Source: Bacteroides sp.
Lineage (GTDB): Bacteria; Bacteroidota; Bacteroidia; Bacteroidales; Muribaculaceae
Assembly (NCBI GenBank): GCA_014802265.1
Contig: JAAVCP010000008.1
Coordinates: forward strand, 76,512-109,205
DNA length: 32,694 bases
Reading direction: 5' to 3'
Made by a program: the position numbers and the translations under genes. This document shows positions 1 through 8,929 of the stretch, one piece after another; the stretch's first letter is position 1; the number at the start of each line of letters is the position of its first letter. The notes under the pieces were generated by a model. The model saw only the letters and a list, made by a program, of their open reading frames with translations, did no database searches and had not been told where the DNA came from.

Positions 1-11
1 GGATACAATAA

Positions 12-38
12 GGGGCATTGTTTTTATTTCAATGCCCC
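12..38 (-). terminator. Hairpin downstream of ychF, putative terminator
   Basis: A perfect 9-bp inverted repeat (ggggcattg / caatgcccc) encloses a 9-base T-rich loop. It lies about 70 bases past the ychF stop codon. The T-tract after the stem is weak on either strand (ttattgt on the minus strand, aaaggtatataaaaa on the plus strand), so a terminator role is inferred from position and stem strength. It could serve converging transcripts. Confidence 0.5.
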
Positions 39-105
39 AAAGGTATATAAAAATTTAAAAAGATACAAACAAATGAAAATAAAACGAAAAAAATCTATGC
101 AGATT

Positions 106-1209
106 TCAGACGTTGAACCGGAAATGCATTATGTCGCCGTCGCAGACCACATATTCTTTACCCTCCACCGACATCTTACCAGCCTCTTTAACGGCGTTTT
201 CAGAGCCGAGGGTAACAAAGTCATCATATTTTATAACCTCCGCACGGATAAATCCTTTCTCAAAGTCAGTGTGTATTATTCCGGCTGCCTGTGGAGCCTT
301 TGTGCCACGCAGGAATGTCCAGGCACGACACTCGTCGGCACCGGCAGTGAAATATGTCTGGAGGTCAAGGAGCGCGTATGCAGCACGGATAAGTCGGCTT
401 ACGCCACTCTCCTTTAAGCCGATCTCCTCAAGAAATTCGGCACGCTCCTCAGGTGTCTCCAGCTCGGCAATCTCGCTTTCGGTGGCAGCTGCCACAATCA
501 TTATGTCGGAGGAGTCGTCTTTTAATGCCTCTTTCACCTGCTCCACATATTTGTTGCCCGTGGCAGCTGAAGCGTCGTCAACATTGCAGACGTAAAGCAC
601 CGGCTTATTGGTCAGGAGGAAAAGGTCATGGGCAAACTTTTGCTCGTCTTTTGTCTCAAACTGCACGCTGCGTGCGGGCTTCCCTGCTTCGAGGGCAGCC
701 TTATATGCCTGCAGCACGTCAGCTTGCAGGCGTGCTGTCTTGTCGCCGCCGGTCTGAGCTGCCTTTAGGGTCTTTGCGAGGCGCGCATCAACTGTCTCAA
801 GGTCTTTTAGCTGGAGCTCATAATTTATAATTTCCATGTCACGTACCGGATCTACGGTGCCATCGACGTGGGTGATATTGTCATCATCAAAGCAACGGAG
901 CACGTGGAGTATGGCATCGGTCTCACGTATGTTCGCAAGGAACTTGTTGCCCAATCCTTCTCCTTTTGAAGCTCCCTTTACAAGCCCGGCGATGTCTACA
1001 ATCTCCACTGTGGCAGGCACGACGCTGCGAGGGTTACACATTTCCACGAGTTTGTTAAGACGCTCATCGGGCACAGTGATCATACCCACGTTTGGCTCAA
1101 TTGTGCAAAACGGGAAATTGGCAGACTGAGCTTTCGCGCTGCTCAGACAGTTGAAAAGTGTGGACTTCCCCACATTTGGCAAGCCCACTATACCGCATTT
1201 TAAAGACAT
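106..1209 (-). CDS. ychF: YchF/Ola1-family redox-regulated ATPase (GTPase fold)
   Basis: This is a 367-residue protein of the usual full length for the universal YchF family. These are cytoplasmic P-loop NTPases of the Obg clade that prefer ATP and associate with ribosomes. The G1 loop GLPNVGKS sits at residues 9-16, the switch/G3 region contains DIAGLVKGASKGEGLGN, and the C-terminal half carries the TGS-like domain ending FRFNV. It starts at the ATG at 1209 and has its own promoter-like sequence just upstream (1235-1266), so it is probably a separate transcript from the cytochrome operon that ends at 1269. A hairpin follows its stop codon. Assignment to the family is secure; its physiological role in this organism is not visible here. 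Confidence 0.97.
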   Translation of the reverse strand: MSLKCGIVGLPNVGKSTLFNCLSSAKAQSANFPFCTIEPNVGMITVPDERLNKLVEMCNPRSVVPATVEIVDIAGLVKGASKGEGLGNKFLANIRETDAILHVLRCFDDDNITHVDGTVDPVRDMEIINYELQLKDLETVDARLAKTLKAAQTGGDKTARLQADVLQAYKAALEAGKPARSVQFETKDEQKFAHDLFLLTNKPVLYVCNVDDASAATGNKYVEQVKEALKDDSSDIMIVAAATESEIAELETPEERAEFLEEIGLKESGVSRLIRAAYALLDLQTYFTAGADECRAWTFLRGTKAPQAAGIIHTDFEKGFIRAEVIKYDDFVTLGSENAVKEAGKMSVEGKEYVVCDGDIMHFRFNV

Positions 1210-1234
1210 TTCTTATTCGTTTTTAATTTTTCTG

Positions 1235-1266
1235 CAAAATTACAGTTTTTCCGCTGCATTTACAAA
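1235..1266 (-). promoter_or_regulatory. Bacteroidetes-type promoter for ychF
   Basis: On the minus strand there is TTTG (1263-1266), a 20-base spacer, then TAATTTTG (1235-1242). This is an exact match to the Bacteroidetes housekeeping sigma consensus, a -33 TTTG and a -7 TAnnTTTG about 20 bases apart. The -7 box ends about 26 bases before the ychF ATG, giving a short leader. The match is read directly; activity is inferred. Confidence 0.7.
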
Positions 1267-1268
1267 TC

Positions 1269-3182
1269 TCAATTATAGGCATGCATTGAATTAAGGTGGT
1301 TTACGCCAAAATAAGTCATTGCCACCACTAAGATTGCAAACAACAGGTAAATGTGCAGACAGCGGGGACGGCGGAAGAATGGAATGCTTTTGTGGAGCGG
1401 GAGGGAATATACAAGGAGGGTTATAAGTGCCCATGTCTCTTTGGGGTCCCACGACCAATATTGTCCCCATGATACGTTTGCCCATACCGCACCGGTGAAG
1501 ATTCCTAATCCCAGGAAGACTATTCCCGGATAGAGGAGTGCTTCTGAAAGTGTTGAGAGCCGTGATACGGAAGATTTCATTATAAGGGCAGTGACGGAAT
1601 TTATAAAAGTAAATCCTAAAATGGCGTATGCAGTCATCACGAGAGTGACATGAAGCGAGAGCCACCCGGAGTGGAGAACCGGCATAAGGGGAGTGACCAC
1701 GGGATTCATCTCAACCATGTGTGCCACCAACGCCAGTGCCCCTGCCATGAGCATTCCCAAAGGGAGGAGCAGAGCGTTGCGCCATGCAACTAAAATCAAC
1801 AGACATTCAGTTATCAACACCACAAGGAGCAGTGTCTCAAAGGTGTTTGACAGGGGAAGTCTTTCCGAAAGATACCATTGGAATATAAAGCATATCGCAG
1901 ACACCGTTAAAGCGACGATGAGCAACATTCTTGTGAGCAACAAGCCTTTCCTTACCCTAAAGATCTGTAACATTCCGGCGAAAAAGCCACAAAACAAGGT
2001 TATGAAAACAATTGTGGTGAAAGGGATTGAGTTATAGAGTAATTCTATTTTTACCCTTGTGGGAGAAAGCGGAGTGAGGTCAGGGTCTGGAGTAACAATG
2101 AGGTTTCCGGAATAAAGTTCCAATATGATTCCCACTTTTTCGTCAAGTTCCTCCACAGCACGTGCCCTCTTTTCTCCAAGAGAGGCATACAACCTTTCCA
2201 CACGATAGTCTCCAACAGAGTCAAACAGTTGAGAAAGAGAAGCATGATTCCCCGCTATTCCTAAAGATTTTCTTATCTCCTTATCCTTTATTTTCAGCAA
2301 CGGCTGATCTTTCCATTGTTGAGGAAACAGCTTTAGAGAGAGAAGCGTTTGCTCCGGGGTCAACCCACGGAATGAGGGTTTGCCATAAAGTTTTGTGACC
2401 ACATCTCTTGCGAGGGTATTGAAACACACTACCCTCCCCTCATATACTACCTGCTGGCTGCGGAGACTGTCGGCTACCTGACGCGGCACCCCATCAATTG
2501 AGGCAGCATGTGACATAGAGGTGCCACATGACAATAAAACAATTAAAGACACATTACGAATCAACTGCCGGAATCTCCCACCCGGAGCTATAAGGAGCCA
2601 TACACCTCCTATTGCAAACAGAACATATCCGGCATAGGATAGGGTTATGCCGTAGGGGTCATGGTTGACTGACAGGATTGTGGCACCCTCACTGTCGTAA
2701 GATGCCTGAAGCAGTCGATACCCTTTGAGGTCAACAATTTTATTCATCGAGACAACAAATTTCTCTCCTCCGACAGACAGGTGAGAAACATAGTCGCGGG
2801 CCACTATTCCACCGGGATAATACATCACCTCAAACTTTTCCAGTGTTATAGGCTGCGGCAACGGAATAGCATTGTTGTCAGCAGAAAGGAATGTTGAGAC
2901 TTCCTCCCCGGGAGCTATCCTTACACTCCCCTTTTCCTGGGTGAGATATGTAAGGGCTCCCCCTGCGAGAATGGCAAGGAGAGAGACATGTAGCAGAAAG
3001 CGAGGAGCATTGTTCCACATGCGGGTCTTTATAATAGAGGCTGTCAGCACAGCGGCAAAAGCTGTCCAGAGAAGGATAAACCATGCAGAGCCATATACTG
3101 CAGGGGAGATAAACGTGGTGACTGCCAACGCGATTGTCACAATCACATAGGCAGCCACCGACAAGTGTTTAAGATTATTCAT
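1269..3182 (-). CDS. Fused ResB/CcsB-CcsA cytochrome c biogenesis protein
   Basis: The protein (637 residues from the ATG at 3182) is a System II (Ccs) heme-lyase in which a ResB/CcsB-like half precedes a CcsA-like half. It moves heme across the inner membrane and joins it to CxxCH motifs of exported cytochromes. The N-terminal part has several membrane spans and a periplasmic stretch. The C-terminal part has a series of spans and the CcsA tryptophan-rich motif WGQYWSWDPKETW at about residues 572-584. An upstream ATG at 3239 would add 19 residues overlapping the preceding gene and lacking family character, so I chose 3182, which leaves an 11-base gap. It is the last gene of an operon with three CxxCH sites (7712-6288 and 5018-4287), its likely substrates. 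Confidence 0.93.
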   Translation of the reverse strand: MNNLKHLSVAAYVIVTIALAVTTFISPAVYGSAWFILLWTAFAAVLTASIIKTRMWNNAPRFLLHVSLLAILAGGALTYLTQEKGSVRIAPGEEVSTFLSADNNAIPLPQPITLEKFEVMYYPGGIVARDYVSHLSVGGEKFVVSMNKIVDLKGYRLLQASYDSEGATILSVNHDPYGITLSYAGYVLFAIGGVWLLIAPGGRFRQLIRNVSLIVLLSCGTSMSHAASIDGVPRQVADSLRSQQVVYEGRVVCFNTLARDVVTKLYGKPSFRGLTPEQTLLSLKLFPQQWKDQPLLKIKDKEIRKSLGIAGNHASLSQLFDSVGDYRVERLYASLGEKRARAVEELDEKVGIILELYSGNLIVTPDPDLTPLSPTRVKIELLYNSIPFTTIVFITLFCGFFAGMLQIFRVRKGLLLTRMLLIVALTVSAICFIFQWYLSERLPLSNTFETLLLVVLITECLLILVAWRNALLLPLGMLMAGALALVAHMVEMNPVVTPLMPVLHSGWLSLHVTLVMTAYAILGFTFINSVTALIMKSSVSRLSTLSEALLYPGIVFLGLGIFTGAVWANVSWGQYWSWDPKETWALITLLVYSLPLHKSIPFFRRPRCLHIYLLFAILVVAMTYFGVNHLNSMHAYN

Positions 3183-3193
3183 GACAGGTTTGT

Positions 3194-4294
3194 TCAGAAG
3201 GGGAGGAAGTCGGTTGATATCGGTTTCATAGCCATGCATTCCATCTCAATTAACCATCCGGGTCGGCACACCGGTGCAAGCAGAATTATGTGAGGCGTGT
3301 CAGGGAACCGCTCCTCAAACATTTCTGCCACTACAGGGTAGTCGGCAGGGTCACGGAGGTAGACAAGTATCTGCCCGACATCAGCCCAGTCGCAGTCGGC
3401 AGCCTTCAGAAGAGCCTCCACGTTAGTCCACATTCTCAAAGTCTGACGACGAATGTCACCTTCCCAGACCACTTCCCCACGATTGTCGATACTCGCAGTG
3501 CCGGAGATGAAAAGATGCCGCCTGTCGCCGTAATCAACGGCAGTGGCACGCTCGAAAGCTACCCCATATTCGTAAGTGGGATTAAGGTATTCCGGGGCAT
3601 TTATCTGGCGCATCTGCCCTTTCTCCAATCCTTTGACCGAATAAGAATCCATCTGGACAGTGACCTTACGGTCGGAATGTCTTCCTCCTATGCCGGTGCT
3701 TGCTATAAACCGTGTGGAGGGGGTGAGTCCCAATTCACTGAAAGCACGGTTTCTTCCCTCCACTACTCCTGCATAGTTTACGTCAACATTCTGCACGAAA
3801 AACCATGTGCGCACACAGTTGTCGAGCAGGGAGGCATCAAAATCATGAAGAATGTCTTCAGTGGCTCGAAGCATTTCATAAGTAGCCTTTTCAGAGTCAA
3901 TCCCGGGGCGATTACGGCTTCCCTCAAAGATATGGGTATAGCCACCGTTGTCTGATGCGGTGACAGAACCGTCAGCCAAAATAGTTACGGAATCGATTTC
4001 CATAGCCCATACCCACAGAGCAACCTTTGTCATAGAGAGCGGGGGCTGCTCAACAACTGAGACAGCACATCCTTTCAATTCAGGTAGAAGGGCAGCCTGA
4101 TTGGCAGCATCGCTGAGGAACCAACGGCAGAACACCGGTTTCATCTTCCCTGAAAATCCAGAGATGAGAGTAGAATATCCTTCCATGACCTCCGCGAGCT
4201 GTGCGGAGAAAGGGAGCATAGGATCTGATGCGGTTATTATGGCATGGGTCTCCAGACCACCATTAGATGAAATCAGACTTTTTTTCTTAATCAT
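3194..4294 (-). CDS. Rid-fold protein resembling the FkbO/Hyg5/XanB2 chorismatase family
   Basis: The product is 366 residues from the ATG at 4294, which overlaps the upstream gene's stop by 8 bases; an earlier in-frame start at 4423 lies deep inside that gene. The C-terminal third is Rid/YjgF-like (LFISGTASID, then a gD...Qt...Nv.ALL helix, then LVYLRDPADY). The overall length, the VEQPPLS.TKVALWVW block, the TGIGG block and the Y-G-x-x-F-x-RA block recall chorismatases, which hydrolyse chorismate to hydroxybenzoate or dihydro-diol products. The RidA active-site Arg in the PAR motif is not present; instead there is CRPGWLIE (about 343-350), with a Cys and a Glu seven residues apart. A simple enamine deaminase therefore seems unlikely. 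A chorismate substrate is inferred, not shown. It sits between the cytochrome lipoprotein and CcsBA genes. Confidence 0.65.
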   Translation of the reverse strand: MIKKKSLISSNGGLETHAIITASDPMLPFSAQLAEVMEGYSTLISGFSGKMKPVFCRWFLSDAANQAALLPELKGCAVSVVEQPPLSMTKVALWVWAMEIDSVTILADGSVTASDNGGYTHIFEGSRNRPGIDSEKATYEMLRATEDILHDFDASLLDNCVRTWFFVQNVDVNYAGVVEGRNRAFSELGLTPSTRFIASTGIGGRHSDRKVTVQMDSYSVKGLEKGQMRQINAPEYLNPTYEYGVAFERATAVDYGDRRHLFISGTASIDNRGEVVWEGDIRRQTLRMWTNVEALLKAADCDWADVGQILVYLRDPADYPVVAEMFEERFPDTPHIILLAPVCRPGWLIEMECMAMKPISTDFLPF

Positions 4295-5018
4295 GAGCAC
4301 CGTTATTAATCCAGGATTCAATAAAAGAAGATTTTTCGGAAGTGAGGAGATTAGAGTGGTCAAATCGCCATGATTCAGAGATGTCAGTTGCCACGACTTG
4401 CCATAGAGTTGAAGCCGAAGCATTGCCGGGATTTACAATCATTTCACCTTCCACGACAGTCGACGGCTTGTTTACGATATCGGAATAAGCTTTGGAAGCA
4501 TTAAGGTCGAGTCCGGCAGCCGGGGTCTCGGTGCCTCCGTGACATTGCAGGCATGTCTTGTTGAATATTTCACTGCATATCACGGCAAAGGGGGCAGCAT
4601 CAAGTTCTCCGATGTTGAACACCACATCTTCTGTGGTGTCTATAGATTTTGACAGCAGGGTAATAACCCTTTTCCTGAGACGATTGATTATGCAGACTTC
4701 AACAGTTGAGACCTTACGGTCAACGTTTGTCATTGAGATGTCGTCGTTGCCGTCGTTCAGGTTCTTTGACACAACGGCAAATTCGTTGTCATCTTCAAAC
4801 ACGGCTAATGCAACCGTGTATTGAGTATCGGCATATTGATCACACCCGGTCAGCTCGCCTTTCATTGTTACGGTGAACCCGGTGGTGGCGACTCCGGAAT
4901 TGTCGGGATAAATCTTACCGTCGTCACATCCGGTTGCAAACAAGGCTACCACAGATATTCCCAAAAGAGGAATCTTTCTGATCAGTCCACGCATTTTGTT
5001 AATGTTCATAACTTTCAA
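4287..5018 (-). CDS. Mono-heme c-type cytochrome lipoprotein
   Basis: This is a 243-residue exported lipoprotein. A basic N-terminus and hydrophobic stretch end in a lipobox LFATGC with the lipidated Cys at about residue 31, followed by DD. A roughly 110-residue domain without a recognised family comes next, then a cytochrome c-like segment with one heme-binding CLQCH (156-160) and later Met residues that could be axial ligands. Alternative starts at 5009 and 4994 give the same mature protein. It lies 12 bases after the porin gene and overlaps the next gene by 8 bases. The arrangement suggests an electron carrier anchored in the outer or inner membrane beside the di-heme protein encoded at 6288-7712. 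Its electron partner is not visible. Confidence 0.8.
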   Translation of the reverse strand: MKVMNINKMRGLIRKIPLLGISVVALFATGCDDGKIYPDNSGVATTGFTVTMKGELTGCDQYADTQYTVALAVFEDDNEFAVVSKNLNDGNDDISMTNVDRKVSTVEVCIINRLRKRVITLLSKSIDTTEDVVFNIGELDAAPFAVICSEIFNKTCLQCHGGTETPAAGLDLNASKAYSDIVNKPSTVVEGEMIVNPGNASASTLWQVVATDISESWRFDHSNLLTSEKSSFIESWINNGAHD

Positions 5019-5030
5019 AAGGTGTGGGAA

Positions 5031-6242
5031 TCAGAATGTGTATTGAATCTGCACGGTTGCGTTGTGGGTGGCAAGACCGAGGTCATCATTGTCACGGTCA
5101 AGCTGGGTCTTATGTCCTGTGCGCCCCATATAGCGGTACATTGCCTGCAGTTTTAGGTTGACCCCTTTGAAATAGTAATTTATTCCGACAGCAGGCATAT
5201 TTAGAAGTCCGCCTTTGTCAAGACCGTTGCGGTCAAAGAAATCATAACGGAGAGCCGGCTGCAAACGGTCGGTTACGAAATAACCACCCTGAATGTATCC
5301 GCCCATGTAGTCGAAAGACTTGTCAATCTTCTGTCGTTTGGTGAAACCGACGTGCATATAATATGCTTCCCCGGCAAGATAAAGGCGGTTGTGCATCCAT
5401 GCCAGTTCGAGTCCGGCACGGAAATCATTGGTACTCTCATTTTCACTCTCCACATTAATAGAAGCTGACGCACCGACAAGGAGACGGTTGAGGTTGAGCT
5501 GATTAGGATTACCCTGAGTGGCAGGCATCACACCGTATGGCTGGAAAGTGACTCTTCCGGCATATAGAAGGGAAGGGATATGCCAGTCATCGCTGAAGGT
5601 TTTAGTCGCACTGTTGGTTGAAGAGCCGGTACCGTTGAAAATACCCACCTGATAGCCCCATTTATTTTTTATCATACCGTGGATTTCCACGCCAAGGTCA
5701 AATCCGGTCATCATTGTCGGAGTCACGGCGTTGAGGGAATAGGGCATGATTACAGAAGAGGTAAGCGACACGGGGAGAGTCGGGAAAAGAGTCTCACCGA
5801 GTGTGGTGAGAGTGGCATGGGTAAATGGTGTCTTGAATTTACCGACACGCACTGCAAACTCATCACGCACTTTCATATCTGCCCAAGCTTGCTGGAGCAA
5901 ACTGCCCCCAGAGGCTGCCGCATTGATCGAAAGGTTATAAGTGATGAATCCGAAGGCGCGTCCGGTGAATCCGAGAACGGCATATGGAATGGAAAATCCG
6001 CTGTTGTGGACATGATCCTGATTATATGCCGGGTCAAGACCCTCGCTGTCATAGTAGTTGAAATCTACTGCGGTCTGCACCATCAGATAAGGTTTGAATT
6101 CAAACTTTTTGTTGGTGCTTTCCCACACGAATCCTTTTCTTCCGGCAAAGGATACAACGCCGTTTTCGGTGTCGGCATCATATTGTGCGGCAGCCGGAAG
6201 AGCGAGGAGTGAGGTGAGCAGAAAGGTCAGTATCTTTTTCAT
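5031..6242 (-). CDS. Outer-membrane porin, phosphate-selective porin O/P-like
   Basis: The protein has 403 residues with a Sec signal peptide ending PAAAQ. It is followed by alternating amphipathic strands typical of a 16-18-strand porin, including the block RVGKFKTPFTHATL, which is common in OprO/OprP-like porins. It ends in an aromatic residue (VQIQYTF), the outer-membrane barrel signal. Family members form trimeric diffusion channels, sometimes anion-selective; selectivity cannot be read here. It sits between two cytochrome lipoprotein genes, with 45 bases to the upstream gene and 12 to the downstream one, and I see no separate promoter. It probably provides an outer-membrane passage for whatever the heme proteins act on. 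Confidence 0.85.
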   Translation of the reverse strand: MKKILTFLLTSLLALPAAAQYDADTENGVVSFAGRKGFVWESTNKKFEFKPYLMVQTAVDFNYYDSEGLDPAYNQDHVHNSGFSIPYAVLGFTGRAFGFITYNLSINAAASGGSLLQQAWADMKVRDEFAVRVGKFKTPFTHATLTTLGETLFPTLPVSLTSSVIMPYSLNAVTPTMMTGFDLGVEIHGMIKNKWGYQVGIFNGTGSSTNSATKTFSDDWHIPSLLYAGRVTFQPYGVMPATQGNPNQLNLNRLLVGASASINVESENESTNDFRAGLELAWMHNRLYLAGEAYYMHVGFTKRQKIDKSFDYMGGYIQGGYFVTDRLQPALRYDFFDRNGLDKGGLLNMPAVGINYYFKGVNLKLQAMYRYMGRTGHKTQLDRDNDDLGLATHNATVQIQYTF

Positions 6243-6287
6243 GTGCTTGATGTGTGTGTCGTGTTTTTATTGGTTGGAGTGGTTAGA

Positions 6288-7712
6288 TTAAAGTGACTGC
6301 AGGAAGCGGACAATGGCATCGCGCTCAGTCTTGGTCATGTTTTTAAATAGATTTTTGGATGCTTCTCCCTCGCCGCCATGCCACATAATAGCCTCCACAA
6401 AGTTTCGGGCACGTCCGTCATGCAGGAAGTATGTGTGTCCGTTTACTTTCTCTTGAAGACCAATTCCCCAGAGAGGGGTTGTGCGCCATTCATTACCCAT
6501 TGCGAGTCCGGAGGGGTAATTGTCGTTAAGCCCGACACCCATAATTTCAGACCCCATGTCGTGGAGTAGGAAGTCGCTGTAAGGGTGTATGGTCTGCCCG
6601 CCGAGCCAGGGAAGCTGGGTGCCGTTGAGCAGCGTTGAGCCACGGCTGCGGGTGTGTAGGGTGGTGACGTGACAGAGATGGCATTTAGCCTCATAAAATT
6701 TCTGCTCGCCCATCTGCACCATAGGATCGTTGACATCACGGCGGGAAGGCACGCCGAGACATTGCATATACAGGTCTACGTTCTCCATGTCTTCAGTGGA
6801 AACGTCGAGCTGATCATAAAGCAGACCCATCATAGAGCCTTCTGTCATCTGCAACTGACCCTCGCAGATCTCTTCAGGATAGCGGCTGTTGGTCACGCCC
6901 ATATCGCTTGAGAAACCAAGCTCTACGGTGAGATCGGCATGTTGTGCCTTATTGCCGGAGACACCCAGACTCTTCACACCGCGCTCGGTGATATAATTGC
7001 ATCTGCCTGAAATGCCATATTCAGGATAGTTGCTCTTTTTAGCCAAGGCTTCTATCTCCAAAGGGTCGAGAGACATTATTTGCCCCATTCCGACATGGCG
7101 GAGAGGAATACGCACTGTGCAGAATAAATCTTCAGCCGGTATGTCGTCAAGATACCAGTCAGTGATTGTATATGTAGGCTTTGCCAGCTCGTAGGTTTCA
7201 CCGTCGGGGAAAGAGAATGTCTGATATTCCCAATCGACATGGAATTTACCTTCCGGCTGCACTCCGTAGATTGCCTGGTCGTGGATCACACGTCCGTATC
7301 CTTGGAAGAAAGCCCCGTTCTTACGTGTGACGTAGACGAGGGCTGAAGAAAATCCGTAGGGACCTGATCCGTGGTCAGCCCAGCCGGCAGGTTTAGTGCG
7401 CCCGGCATTGCTGTGGCAACTTCCGCAGGAATAGCCGGCATAGACGGGACCTAAGCCGCCGCCATAACCGTTGGAAGAGGTGCGCATGTCATCATAGAGT
7501 CGGTCGCCACGGTTGAAACGGGTGGTGTATTCACCGCTCACCCAGTCGGCAGGACTGTCATAGGCTTTCGATGAGTTGACAAAGATAGACGATGTTCCTG
7601 CCGACAGTTCATAGCCGGCAGGAACTTCCACGTCAAGCACATCGAGACCATCCTCCCCGCATGATGAGAGGATGGCACCGAATATTATTGGTATGAGATA
7701 AGATCTGTTCAT
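6288..7712 (-). CDS. Di-heme DUF1111/DHOR-type thiol-oxidoreductase-like lipoprotein
   Basis: This 474-residue lipoprotein (lipobox LSSC, Cys at residue 18) has two heme-attachment motifs, CGSCH at 96-100 and CHLCH at 344-348. Between and around them are the conserved blocks FNRGDRLYDD, PLRHVGMGQ and DVNDPMVQMGEQKF, and the C-terminal WRTTPLWGIG / HDGRARNFVEAI.WHGGE signature of the DUF1111 di-heme family (COG3488). These proteins are commonly encoded beside imelysin-type proteins, as here: its ATG overlaps the imelysin stop as TAATG, implying translational coupling. Its reaction is not established; peroxidase-like or metal-redox roles are possible. Heme attachment would need the CcsBA protein encoded five genes downstream of the imelysin gene. 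Confidence 0.9.
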   Translation of the reverse strand: MNRSYLIPIIFGAILSSCGEDGLDVLDVEVPAGYELSAGTSSIFVNSSKAYDSPADWVSGEYTTRFNRGDRLYDDMRTSSNGYGGGLGPVYAGYSCGSCHSNAGRTKPAGWADHGSGPYGFSSALVYVTRKNGAFFQGYGRVIHDQAIYGVQPEGKFHVDWEYQTFSFPDGETYELAKPTYTITDWYLDDIPAEDLFCTVRIPLRHVGMGQIMSLDPLEIEALAKKSNYPEYGISGRCNYITERGVKSLGVSGNKAQHADLTVELGFSSDMGVTNSRYPEEICEGQLQMTEGSMMGLLYDQLDVSTEDMENVDLYMQCLGVPSRRDVNDPMVQMGEQKFYEAKCHLCHVTTLHTRSRGSTLLNGTQLPWLGGQTIHPYSDFLLHDMGSEIMGVGLNDNYPSGLAMGNEWRTTPLWGIGLQEKVNGHTYFLHDGRARNFVEAIMWHGGEGEASKNLFKNMTKTERDAIVRFLQSL

Positions 7713-8908
7713 TAATTATTAACTTTGCGTGGCTGTCCGTCTTTGAAGAGAAGGAACTCCAAAGTGTGGAATCCACGGATATTCTGAGCTGCTTCAACTT
7801 TGTCGTCGCCATCACCGTCACCCCATTCAAGGTCGGAGAAGTTGCCGCTGTTAAGATGGTTTACGATCATGTCCTGATCAAGAGGCCAGCTGTCCATGTT
7901 GGGGTCAAGACCAAGGTTATCCACGGGACCGAACAGGAATGCCTCGCTCTTCTCCCAGGGTTCGCGGGCTGACAACCATGAGTTGCAGGCAGCTTCAAAG
8001 GCAGCATCATTACGCTTGGAAGAAAGATCCTTTACAGCAGTCAGCATGGCTGAATTGCGCTCCTTGAGCTCTGCATAAGTGGGGAGCACAACCACGTCAA
8101 CATAATTCTCCACGATTTTCTGAAGCTCACCATCGAAAGATGCATCAAGATTAAGGAAGAAAGGAGTGAGCTGGTTAGTGATAAGCTGTTCGAGGTCAGC
8201 ACAAGTATTCATTGCAGTGACAGCTTCCGAAGAATTGATGTTGTTGCGGAAAGGCTGCGGAATGTCAAGGATAGCCTTGGCTGCTGCTTCGATGGCTGCT
8301 ATCACGGCAGCATCAAGAGTTGGATTCTGAGCCTTTACAAGAGCTGACATTGAGTTCTCATTTACATTATTGTCGCGTGATCCGTAATAAGAATTGCGGA
8401 TTGAGTAGATATTGTTGGAGTAGTCTTCGCGTGAGTGCCAGCTATACCAAGACTCCACTGCGTAGAGACCTTCTTCAGTGCGTCCTGCCATAAAGAGATT
8501 GTAGGGGTCGCCGATTTTTGCCTCACCTACCTCGTTGGCAATGTCGGCACAGCCACCGAGAATTTCTTCTATACATTCAAGATAACTCTTATATATTCCT
8601 GAAGCTGAAGGATTTTTGAAAGATTTTGCAAAAGCCTCACCACCGTCGTAAGCCACAGCCCATGAGTTGTAGAGGTCTTCAGAGTCGCGGGCGAGCAATT
8701 CAGCCACCTTTACTGAGTAATTGTGCCAGCTGTCGGCATTTTTTGCAGAGTAATCGAGATCTTTTGACTCTACATCTTCTGTAGGAGTCTTGCCATCGTT
8801 AGCTGGCTCGTCATTGTCATTGCTGCAGGAGCTGAAGGCAACCGCTGCGAAAAGCATGGACCCGCATACCAATGCGGAATTTTTAAGAAATGCAGTTAAT
8901 TTTTTCAT
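7712..8908 (-). CDS. Imelysin-family (IrpA/M75-like) lipoprotein
   Basis: This is a 398-residue lipoprotein with the lipobox Cys at residue 28 (FSSC) followed by an acidic linker. The alpha-helical imelysin domain follows and contains the diagnostic GxHxxE signature as GFHTLE at 379-384. Repeated helices such as WSAREPWEKSEAFLFGPVD lie before it. Imelysin-like proteins were named as peptidases (M75), but the family is mostly linked to iron acquisition (EfeO, IrpA); the GxHxxE residues are thought to bind metal. The gene is 21 bases downstream of a porin gene and coupled to the di-heme protein gene, a pairing seen in other Bacteroidetes. An iron-related role is likely by family, not proven by this sequence. 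Confidence 0.9.
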   Translation of the reverse strand: MKKLTAFLKNSALVCGSMLFAAVAFSSCSNDNDEPANDGKTPTEDVESKDLDYSAKNADSWHNYSVKVAELLARDSEDLYNSWAVAYDGGEAFAKSFKNPSASGIYKSYLECIEEILGGCADIANEVGEAKIGDPYNLFMAGRTEEGLYAVESWYSWHSREDYSNNIYSIRNSYYGSRDNNVNENSMSALVKAQNPTLDAAVIAAIEAAAKAILDIPQPFRNNINSSEAVTAMNTCADLEQLITNQLTPFFLNLDASFDGELQKIVENYVDVVVLPTYAELKERNSAMLTAVKDLSSKRNDAAFEAACNSWLSAREPWEKSEAFLFGPVDNLGLDPNMDSWPLDQDMIVNHLNSGNFSDLEWGDGDGDDKVEAAQNIRGFHTLEFLLFKDGQPRKVNN

Positions 8909-8929
8909 TGCTTATTGTTGTTATTGATT

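Noticed and set aside
73..595. Plus-strand frames antisense to ychF.
   Set aside because: ychF is full length and highly conserved; the opposite frames have no recognisable features.
3290..3955. A 221-residue plus-strand open frame.
   Set aside because: Lies wholly antisense to the chorismatase-like gene; composition and lack of motifs mark it as a shadow frame.
3194..4423. Annotation of the gene as RidA enamine/imine deaminase or endoribonuclease L-PSP.
   Set aside because: It is about three times longer than RidA and lacks the RidA substrate-binding Arg in the PAR motif; the chorismatase-like pattern fits better.
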